Assembly: GCA_903919985.1 (NCBI GenBank)
Contig: CAIXKG010000139.1
Coordinates: 1 to 53,755 of the forward strand
DNA: 53,755 bases
Direction: 5' to 3'
Source of the DNA: an uncultured Opitutia bacterium
Lineage (GTDB): Bacteria > Verrucomicrobiota > Verrucomicrobiia > Opitutales > Opitutaceae
Part shown: piece after piece, positions 1 through 7,158 of the stretch
Layout of the letters: the number at the start of each line of letters is the position of its first letter
How positions within the stretch are numbered: the stretch's first letter is position 1
The notes under the pieces: model-generated
The model's database searches: none
What the model was told of the DNA's origin: nothing
The model's input: the letters and a program-made list of their open reading frames with translations, nothing else
Made by a program: the position numbers and the translations under genes

Positions 1-1
1 C

Positions 2-196
2 GGGCTGGGCGGTCTCGGTCACATGGGGGTGAAATTCGCGAAGGCGTTTGGCGCTCACGTCGTTCTCTTCACCACGTCGCCAGCGGCTGTCCTTTGGTTA
101 AAAACCGCTCGCGCCAACGGCGGTGTATCTCGCTTCGAAAACCCGACGATGATCGCGGCCGGGAATACGCCGCTCAGCGGCTCGTTTTACCGATAA
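2..196 (+). pseudogene. Zinc-type alcohol dehydrogenase remnant (partial, 5' end off window)
   Basis: The frame opens at the window edge with GLGGLGHMGVKFAKAFGAHV, the NAD(P)-binding Rossmann glycine motif of zinc-dependent alcohol dehydrogenases of the cinnamyl-alcohol/YahK type, and continues VVLFTTSP. In that family about 150 more residues should follow, starting with a Lys/Asp-rich helix and a LGAD motif. Here the frame instead continues with unrelated residues and stops at 194-196, about 64 codons in. No other frame nearby restores the expected C-terminus. This is most simply a gene truncated by deletion or recombination. The upstream catalytic domain may be intact outside the window, but the product would lack most of the coenzyme domain. 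Confidence 0.6.
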
Positions 197-231
197 ATTA
201 GCGCACTAAGTCCGCCGCCGCAGAATATTTT

Positions 232-1224
232 TCACCGTGGCGGTGCGGCGGTTTCTATCACCTTCAATTCGCCGATTGAAACATCTCCCGCTTTGGTAGC
301 TTCGCCCTTCGGACGGGCTTTCCGGATTAGCATCTTCTCGCTCTTGGTCCCGAAGAGTTCGCCGCCGACGCCGCCGAGATAACTTAACGCCTCGCGGAAA
401 TTCACCCCGGCCGAACGCAGGCTGATCCGCGCGCTCCACACCCGCCTGATCGCTTTGTCCTCGATCAGGGCGCGACGGTCATACGCCAGCACGATGATGA
501 AATACCGGTCTTCATCGAGCATGGCATTGATTGTGGCCATCGTGGTCGACCCCAGCAGCGACTGACTTTCTTCGCGTAGGACATCAGAAAATCCCATCAA
601 CGCGGCGTTCGACGTCGACGAAAGGTCGTTCGAAAGATTCGCGAAGTCCGCCTCGGCGGTTCGCTGCTGATTCAAATCCTGGACCCGTCGCTCGGCCTCC
701 ATCAGCTTCGTCATGCTGGCCAAGTCGGCGCCCCCGGAGGTCGCCGCTTCGTGGGCCGTATCGTAGTCGGTGTTCGCGCCGACCATCTTGGTTTGATTAT
801 CCAGATTGATTGAAGCCAGCGCGTCCGAGGGATTTCGGCCCATCGTTACGCCCCAATGCACCACGAGAATAAGGTCGGCCTCGTTCATTTTCGGGGCGGG
901 AAGATAGCGCTGCTCGCGCAGATAGGGCGCCAGTGTCCGCGCGATCTCGACAAATTTCATCCTTTCTAAGGTCCGGTCCACCACCTGGCCTTCGAAATAA
1001 TTTCCTTGATAGAAAACATAGGTCTCCGGTTTCAGTCCCCGCGCCAACCGACTTTCTTCATATTCCTTGCTCACCGTGGAACGCGCAAAAACCAGCGGCG
1101 CTGCCGTAGCTGAGCCGGCTAAACTTAAGAGTAAGGCCCCATGCCAAAACAAAAATAGGCCGAGGAAGCTTCCCGTCCGCGCTGCGGCCCACGCCGCCGG
1201 AATCGTGTGACAAGCGGGGCGCAT
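232..1224 (-). CDS. Hypothetical exported protein
   Basis: This encodes a protein of about 330 residues that I do not recognise. The longest frame begins with a TTG at 1275. I prefer the ATG at 1222-1224 because a hydrophobic segment then sits near residues 20-41 and ends in a signal-peptidase-like SATAA, so the protein is probably secreted or periplasmic. The mature part is charged and mostly helical, with a WGVTMG stretch near the middle and a basic C-terminal third. There is no lipobox, no CxxCH and no membrane segment after the leader. The neighbours (an ADH remnant and a DUF1573 cytochrome on the other strand) do not suggest a function. The start choice is uncertain because neither codon has a good ribosome binding site. 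Confidence 0.6.
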   Translation of the reverse strand: MRPACHTIPAAWAAARTGSFLGLFLFWHGALLLSLAGSATAAPLVFARSTVSKEYEESRLARGLKPETYVFYQGNYFEGQVVDRTLERMKFVEIARTLAPYLREQRYLPAPKMNEADLILVVHWGVTMGRNPSDALASINLDNQTKMVGANTDYDTAHEAATSGGADLASMTKLMEAERRVQDLNQQRTAEADFANLSNDLSSTSNAALMGFSDVLREESQSLLGSTTMATINAMLDEDRYFIIVLAYDRRALIEDKAIRRVWSARISLRSAGVNFREALSYLGGVGGELFGTKSEKMLIRKARPKGEATKAGDVSIGELKVIETAAPPR

Positions 1225-1275
1225 GTCGGAAGGGGAGAAGGGTTTCGCAACGCACGCAACACCCCCCTTCGACAA

Positions 1276-1902
1276 AGAGACGCCGCCGGACTTTTGGTCG
1301 AGACCGTGGCCCGCGAGTCACGGGGCCAAAATTTAAGTCAATGCGCGATCGCCATCGGTTGACCCAGGCGGACTCCTTGCTCACATCCGCTGCAGCGAAA
1401 TGGGCACAAACCGCAAAATGGGAATCTTCATAAAAGGCGTTGAGGCAAAAAAAACTCAGGCCCCCGCCCAACGGGAGAAGCGGCTCGGCCCTTTGAACGC
1501 CTACGTTGAGAAAAACCTGCGCTGTCGCCCGGGGGTCGAGCGGACGACGGTAACAGCAAAGCTGGAAGCGAGTCCGGTAAAGTTGTGGTCCCTTCAGGAA
1601 ATGGAGAAAAACGGAGGTGGACCGGACGAGGTGGCTCGGGAAAAAAAGGCCGTCGAATTTATTCTTGCCGATTGCCCGACGCAAAGCCGCGAAGGGAACA
1701 CTGGCGCAGGTTACGACTACGCCGCGTTGGATGCGCGGAAAGAACCTAAACCGAAAACCGGTGTGATGGATGGGGCGGCGGCTTTTTGGGCGATCCTCGC
1801 TCGGCCGAATGTTTCGTCTATCACCGCGGCGCGCAGTCTTACTCCCGCGGCGGGGGATGCCGTGGTTTGCACAGGGTCTGAATTTGGCGTCTTCTACCGC
1901 CC
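1276..1902. other. Intergenic stretch without a convincing gene
   Basis: This 627-base gap separates the divergently read exported protein and the DUF1573 cytochrome gene, so it should hold both promoters. A 168-codon plus-strand frame (1400-1906) crosses it. That frame has no recognisable domain, no signal peptide and no ribosome binding site, and it overlaps the next start, so I do not call it. No strong palindrome or repeat was seen. Confidence 0.4.
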
Positions 1903-2670
1903 ATGAATTTCATTCAAACCGCGTGGCGGGCAATCTGGCTGGCGGCGGTGTGCGTGGCGGCGGGCTGCGCGCGTCAGGCGGTGGAGCCGGCGCCGGCGCA
2001 TCCGCTCGTTTGGGATGCGATGAAAAAATCGGCGTCGCCGAAATTCGAGGACGGGATGGCGCGTTTCGAATTTCACGTGACGAACACGTCGAAGTACCCG
2101 GTGAAAATTTGGCAGATCCGCGCTTCGTGTGGCTGCACCACCTGGGAGGCGCCGCGCATGCCGTGGACGCTCGCGCCCGGGGAGAAAGGCACGGTAAAGG
2201 GGATCGTCGATTTCCGCGGCAAGGAAGGCGAGATCGCGAAGGATTTACTCATCAGTACGGTCGAAGGCTACCAAACGCTCATGATGGTGATTCAAGTGCC
2301 GCTGATGGATCCGGCGATGCGCGCGCAGAACCAAGTACTCGCCGCGGCGAATCGTCAGGCGGTTTTTCAGGGTGAGTGCGCGGTGTGTCACGCGGTGCCA
2401 GCGGAGAGTCGTTTCGGCCCCGACTTGTTCGAGGCCGTGTGCGGCGTCTGCCACCAAGCGAAGCACCAGGCTTCCATGGTGCCCGATCTCAACGTGGCGA
2501 AAGAGCAACGCGACGCCGCGTGGTGGACGCGCTGGGTGGAAGAGGGCCGCGAGGGCACCCTGATGCCGGGCTTCGCAAAAAAGCGCGGCGGCCCGCTGGA
2601 CGATTCACAGGTCGAATCGCTCGTCGAATACCTGGTCGCTACTTTTCCGAAGGAGCCGAAGAAAAACTGA
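1903..2670 (+). CDS. DUF1573 domain / cytochrome c lipoprotein
   Basis: This 255-residue protein begins with a lipoprotein signal peptide; the lipobox VAAGC puts the acylated cysteine at residue 22, so it should be anchored in a membrane facing the periplasm. Residues 50-135 look like a DUF1573 immunoglobulin-like domain, with the typical SCGCT near 75-79. A cytochrome c region follows with two CxxCH motifs, CAVCH at 159-163 and CGVCH at 180-184, and LMPGF near 220, whose methionine could be an axial haem ligand. Two haem motifs only 21 residues apart suggest a compact dihaem segment, or one haem plus a second, degenerate site. It probably carries electrons in respiration or in an exported oxidation. 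It appears monocistronic. Confidence 0.8.
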   Translation: MNFIQTAWRAIWLAAVCVAAGCARQAVEPAPAHPLVWDAMKKSASPKFEDGMARFEFHVTNTSKYPVKIWQIRASCGCTTWEAPRMPWTLAPGEKGTVKGIVDFRGKEGEIAKDLLISTVEGYQTLMMVIQVPLMDPAMRAQNQVLAAANRQAVFQGECAVCHAVPAESRFGPDLFEAVCGVCHQAKHQASMVPDLNVAKEQRDAAWWTRWVEEGREGTLMPGFAKKRGGPLDDSQVESLVEYLVATFPKEPKKN

Positions 2671-2730
2671 GAGGGCTCCGGAATTTTCGCGCTTCTTGGC
2701 GGCCCAAAAAGCCTGAACGGATCGAGCGGC

Positions 2731-5190
2731 TCAGCTCGTTGGCCCGGGCAGCGGGCCGATGACGATGAAGCGCGACTCTTGCGGGCCGAGCGTCAGCGGC
2801 AGCGCAACACTGCCGTTGGCGGCGGTCGTGCTAGGCGCGCGCACTATCTTGCCGCTGGCCGCGTCCCAGATTTGGACGGCACCTTTGCCGTCCACGGTGG
2901 CGGTGCGCGTTTGCGTTTCCTTCGACTCGTTGAAGAAGAAATAAACGTCTCCGTCTTTCAGGCTGCGGTGAATGTATTTCAGCGGCGCGCACGCGGCGTC
3001 GAGTTTCACGTCGGGTTTGGGCAGCGCGGCCACGACTCGCGGCGTGATGTCGGGGGTCGCTTCGAGCGTGGCGAAACGAAGATCGGGCGCGCCGCCGGCG
3101 TTGAGGAACGTGCGATCGACCACCATCGTGGGCGTGCGACCGACGAATATAACCTTGCCGCCCGCCGCGGCAAACGTGCGCAGGCGATCGAGGACATTTT
3201 TCTGAATCACGGTCGAACTCGGAATGATCACGGCGCGATAAACCTGGCCGCTTAGATTTTTGAAGGTGCCGCCTTCGAGCGCGCACACCGAGGCGAGCGA
3301 GTCGTGATCGATGTGATCGAAATCGATTTGGTGCTCCATCAACTGCGTGGCCAGCTTCACGGTGGCGTCGTCCGCATCGGCGTCGTTCAACCAAAAGCTG
3401 TCTGACGGATGATAGAGCGCGACCTGCGCGGCTGGCCGGCCCATGGCCAGCAGGTAACTCGCGCGCGTTACGTACCAACCGGTGGCCGCGGTCGGCTCGT
3501 TCGCGGTGGTCGGCGGAGCGGCGACGTTAAGTCCGCGGTAGTTCACGAAATTGATACCGCGCACGAATTGGTAATCGACGATGAATTTGCCTCCCGCGGC
3601 GACGGTGCCGCCGGACTCGGTCCAAGCCTGTGGATGACCGAAAAGGTGGGCCGCCGACGCCGCGAGTTTGGGAAAATCTGCCACGATACCGGGCCCGATC
3701 TGGTTGAGATTATCGACGCCGGGGACGCCCATGTAGCGCATGCCGCGGAAGAAGGACCCTTCGTTCTTCGTCATGTCTGCGCCACCGCTGCGGTTCACCA
3801 TGAGTTCCTCGTGGTTGAGGTGCATCATGTAGTCCATGCCGTGCGCGCGGCACCAGTCTTGCATCGGCTTGTAGAAATTGTCGCGAAACATGCCGCTCCA
3901 CACATCGAAGTAGTCGGCCTTGGCGCGCGCCGCCTCAGGCGACAGGGCTGGGCCGAAGAAGTGCGCAATGTAGGGCTGAAGGTCGTACCCTTTCTGCTGC
4001 TGAAAGGTCGTCAGCAGCTTGGGCGTCCATGGAATGAAGCCCGTAAAATCGGTCTCGTCCCCGCGGAAACCGAGGATGGTTTTGCCGAATTCAGCGCCGG
4101 CATTTTTCCTGTATTCTTCCATCACGAGTTGGAGGTACAGCGCCGTGGCCTTGGGATCCAGGTAGTCGATGATCGAGTAGAGGCTGTCCTTGTCGCGGGT
4201 GCCGTCTTCGCGCTGGCCGAAGCGGGTCGGTGAGCTGCGATAGATGTGGCGGACGAAAGAAATCTCCCACGTCTCGCTGCCGGCCGGCGCGGTCCATGTG
4301 AATTTTCCATCGCTTGGCACCGGAATCACGGTGGTCGCCGGCGTCGGTGCACTGGCCCCGCCGCGGCGTCCGCCGCCGCCCGCGCCGCCGCCGACGCGGA
4401 GGCGGGCTTGGATGTGCTTGGTTTCAGCGGGCAGGGGAATCTTCAGCGTCTGGCCGGAGGTCACGCTATAGCGCGCGTTGCCGATACTGCCTTCAAAATA
4501 GACCTCCCAGTTTCCGCCGGCGGCGCCGATCCAGGTGAATTGTCCGTCGGTCGGCAGCGGCAACTCGTGATCGGCGGGAATCATGGCGAACATCGGCTGG
4601 CCGGGCCGGCGCTGGCCATTGGGCGCAAGGCCGGGCGCGGGTGCGGCCGCTGCGGCGCGAGGCACGGGTGGAACTTGCGGCGGTTGAATATTCGCGACGA
4701 TACCGAGCGTATCGGCCGGGACGGAGAGGGTGAGCGTCTGGCCGCCGGCAACGGAGTAGTGCGCATCCGCCACGATGGCCTGCATGCCGAGCTCGGGATG
4801 GAGTTTGCTGACGAGGCCGCCCGCGAAGCCGTCGGGATAACCGTGGTCGCCATCGATCCACATTTTCATTCCGCGCTTTTTCAGTTCGTCGATTGCGACC
4901 TTCAGCAAATCGAAATACTCGGGAGAGAGAAATTTAACGGTGCGACCACCGGCGTTAATCATGTAAACGGTGCCGCCGTTGGCCGCGGTGTTCTCGATGT
5001 CCGCCACGATCCGCTCCTTGGCCTGCGGAAATCCGGTGGCCCAGTGGATGGCGCCGTACTCCTTCGGCGGGGTGGGAAACGCGGCGGCGGCTTCGGCCAC
5101 CGTCGGCATGGCGATCTCCTGCCACGGTTGCGCCGCGCTCAGAACGATCGGCAGGGTGGCGAGAAACGCGGGGACGAATATTTTTTTCAT
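2731..5190 (-). CDS. Exported GH106-like glycoside hydrolase
   Basis: The 819-residue product has a signal peptide (residues 1-20, ending LSAAQ). Residues 45-135 (motifs YGAIHW, SPEYFDLL and WIDGDHGYP) and 340-470 (GFRGDET near 374-380, WTPKLL, QQKGYDLQPY and MHLNHEE) match the TIM-barrel arrangement of GH106-type alpha-L-rhamnosidase-like enzymes. Glu379 in the DET motif is a plausible catalytic residue. Between the two barrel parts lie two copies of a beta-module, YSVAGGQTL near 145 and YSVTSGQTL near 241, each followed by a P-x-DG-x-FTW motif. Each copy is interrupted by an Ala/Pro- or Gly/Arg-rich linker. The C-terminal 250 residues fit a Rossmann-like glutamine-amidotransferase-type domain and a beta-sandwich. 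The exact substrate is not known from sequence. Confidence 0.75.
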   Translation of the reverse strand: MKKIFVPAFLATLPIVLSAAQPWQEIAMPTVAEAAAAFPTPPKEYGAIHWATGFPQAKERIVADIENTAANGGTVYMINAGGRTVKFLSPEYFDLLKVAIDELKKRGMKMWIDGDHGYPDGFAGGLVSKLHPELGMQAIVADAHYSVAGGQTLTLSVPADTLGIVANIQPPQVPPVPRAAAAAPAPGLAPNGQRRPGQPMFAMIPADHELPLPTDGQFTWIGAAGGNWEVYFEGSIGNARYSVTSGQTLKIPLPAETKHIQARLRVGGGAGGGGRRGGASAPTPATTVIPVPSDGKFTWTAPAGSETWEISFVRHIYRSSPTRFGQREDGTRDKDSLYSIIDYLDPKATALYLQLVMEEYRKNAGAEFGKTILGFRGDETDFTGFIPWTPKLLTTFQQQKGYDLQPYIAHFFGPALSPEAARAKADYFDVWSGMFRDNFYKPMQDWCRAHGMDYMMHLNHEELMVNRSGGADMTKNEGSFFRGMRYMGVPGVDNLNQIGPGIVADFPKLAASAAHLFGHPQAWTESGGTVAAGGKFIVDYQFVRGINFVNYRGLNVAAPPTTANEPTAATGWYVTRASYLLAMGRPAAQVALYHPSDSFWLNDADADDATVKLATQLMEHQIDFDHIDHDSLASVCALEGGTFKNLSGQVYRAVIIPSSTVIQKNVLDRLRTFAAAGGKVIFVGRTPTMVVDRTFLNAGGAPDLRFATLEATPDITPRVVAALPKPDVKLDAACAPLKYIHRSLKDGDVYFFFNESKETQTRTATVDGKGAVQIWDAASGKIVRAPSTTAANGSVALPLTLGPQESRFIVIGPLPGPTS

Positions 5191-5296
5191 GGGAGTAACA
5201 GCGGGGTGAAAATTGCCGGCGCCGCCAGCGCGGCAGACGGCCCAACAGATCAGTCGACGGTAGAGGGGGTATACTTTTCCGGCCGCGCGCGAGCGG

Positions 5297-5328
5297 CTGC
5301 AATCCGGATGGTCCGGCCCGGATTGCAG
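5297..5328. repeat. Stem-loop, 11-bp perfect arms
   Basis: CTGCAATCCGG at 5297-5307 pairs perfectly with CCGGATTGCAG at 5318-5328 across a 10-base loop. It lies in the gap between the divergent glycosidase and mqo genes. A solo REP-like palindrome or a regulatory site are both possible. There is no T-run, so it is not a good intrinsic terminator. Confidence 0.6.
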
Positions 5329-5467
5329 TGGCGCCCCGCCACTCCCTGCCGGGGCAGGTGTAGGCGGTGGTCGTTGTCACCCTTTCGCGTTCGTCGCGCT
5401 TTCGAATCTCCGCCCTAAATCGGGTCTTGATCGCCTGCGCGCTGCGGGCATCGCTTCCGCGCTCGCT

Positions 5468-6970
5468 ATGGCTTCTCCCGCTCCCGACGTCGTTCTCATC
5501 GGCGGCGGGGTTATGTCCGCGCATCTCGGTGCGATGCTCAAGCGGCTCGATCCCCGTCTGGCGATCCACGTCTATGAAGCGGCGCCCGATCTCGCTCGCG
5601 AAAGCTCCGATGGCTGGAACAACGCGGGCACCGGCCACGCGGGCCTCTGCGAACTCAACTACACGCCGCCGCCCGCCGTCGCCGGGGCGCCGGTCGATGT
5701 CACCAAAGCCGTCGATATCTTCGCCCGCTTCGAGCAGTCGCGCCAGTTTTGGAGCTACGCGGTGGCGCATGGACTCGTCGCGCGTCCCGCCGATTGGATC
5801 CGCGCGGTTCCGCATTTGAGCTTTGTCCGTGGGGGCGACCGCATCGCTTTTCTGCGTGCGCGCCAGGCGGCTCTGGCCGCGCATCCGTTTTTTCGCTCGA
5901 TGAAATTCACCGCGGAGCGTGACGTGCTTCGTCGCTGGGCTCCGCTGCTCGTTGAAGGTCGCGACGCCGAACCCATCGCGGCCACAAAGGTCGACGCCGG
6001 CACCGACGTGAACTTCGGTGAACTGTCGCGCCAGCTGCTCGGGTGGCTCGGCGCGCAGGAGGACTGTAGCGTTTTCACCGGTCACCGCGTCACCCGCCTG
6101 CACCGCGCGGGCGAAGGGTGGGAACTCACGGTGCGTCACACCGAGTCGGGCGATTCGCGGCCGGTCCGCGCGCGTTTCGTTTTCATCGGCGGAGGCGGCG
6201 GCACGATTCCGTTGCTGCAATCCACGGGACTATCGGTCGCCCGCGGGCTCGCGGCCTTTCCAATCGCAGGGCAGTGGCTCGTCTGCGAAAATCCGGACGT
6301 CGTGGCGCGTCACTTCGCGAAAGCCTACGGTCCGCCGCCGCGCGATTCCGGAGCGCTCGGTGGGCCGCACCTCGACGTTCGCCACCTCCACGGGAAACGC
6401 GTCCTGCTCTTCGGCCCCTTCGCCACCTGGACGACAAAATTCCTCCACGGCACCGGGCACTTCACCGATCTGCCTTTGTCGTTTCGCCCCGATAATCTTG
6501 CCACGCTGATTCGCACGGGCGCACGCAACCGCGTGCTGGTGCGCTTCCTCGTGCAACAGGCGTTGCAAGGCATGGATTCCCGCGTGCGTGCCCTCCGGGA
6601 ATTTTACCCCGAGGCGCGCGCGGCGGACTGGCGTCTCGTCGAGGCCGGCATTCGCGTGCAGGCGCTGAAGTCAGCCGACGCCGGCCGACTGTATTTCGGC
6701 ACCGAAGTGGTGAGCGCACCTGATGGCACGCTGGCGGCGTTGCTCGGCGCGTCGCCCGGCGCGTCGGTCTCGGCCCATATCGCGCTGCAGATTATTCAGA
6801 CCTGTTTTCCGCAAAAAATTCGTGAGCCCGAAGGATATGCCCGAATGAAAGCAATGCTCCCCGGGTTCGACCGTGATCTCGGGCAACCTTCCGCGGCGGC
6901 GGAGCACCTTCTGCAGTCCGGGCGGACGGACGAAGTCCTGCAGTTGCGTCCGGCCGAGGCGTCCCCGTAG
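5468..6970 (+). CDS. mqo: Malate:quinone oxidoreductase
   Basis: This 500-residue FAD enzyme oxidises malate to oxaloacetate and passes electrons to the quinone pool at the inner face of the cytoplasmic membrane, a step of the citric acid cycle. The N-terminus carries the FAD-binding VVLIGGGVMSAHLG (residues 8-21), followed by the family-typical SSDGWNNAGTGHAGLCELNY near residues 51-70. Length is normal for Mqo (about 490-550). The ATG at 5468 gives the usual short lead before the first beta-strand. It is flanked by intergenic gaps on both sides and appears to be transcribed alone. Confidence 0.93.
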   Translation: MASPAPDVVLIGGGVMSAHLGAMLKRLDPRLAIHVYEAAPDLARESSDGWNNAGTGHAGLCELNYTPPPAVAGAPVDVTKAVDIFARFEQSRQFWSYAVAHGLVARPADWIRAVPHLSFVRGGDRIAFLRARQAALAAHPFFRSMKFTAERDVLRRWAPLLVEGRDAEPIAATKVDAGTDVNFGELSRQLLGWLGAQEDCSVFTGHRVTRLHRAGEGWELTVRHTESGDSRPVRARFVFIGGGGGTIPLLQSTGLSVARGLAAFPIAGQWLVCENPDVVARHFAKAYGPPPRDSGALGGPHLDVRHLHGKRVLLFGPFATWTTKFLHGTGHFTDLPLSFRPDNLATLIRTGARNRVLVRFLVQQALQGMDSRVRALREFYPEARAADWRLVEAGIRVQALKSADAGRLYFGTEVVSAPDGTLAALLGASPGASVSAHIALQIIQTCFPQKIREPEGYARMKAMLPGFDRDLGQPSAAAEHLLQSGRTDEVLQLRPAEASP

Positions 6971-7158
6971 GCACCGATTGCGGAGCGTGAACAAGCCCGA
7001 CGCGTCGTCTCGGCTGCGTCTCACGCCCGAAACCCACTCAGGCCGACGCCCGCCGTTCTTACGGTCCGTCCGTCTTGATCCTTGAATCCCGGACGGTCGG
7101 AAAAATAGGTTAGGTTCTCGTTCGCCGCCCCGCTCGAAATCGATTCTCTTACTCTTAT

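Noticed and set aside
1400..1906. 168-codon plus-strand frame before the DUF1573 gene
   Set aside because: No domain, no ribosome binding site, and it overlaps the next start. It is better explained as chance in GC-rich DNA.
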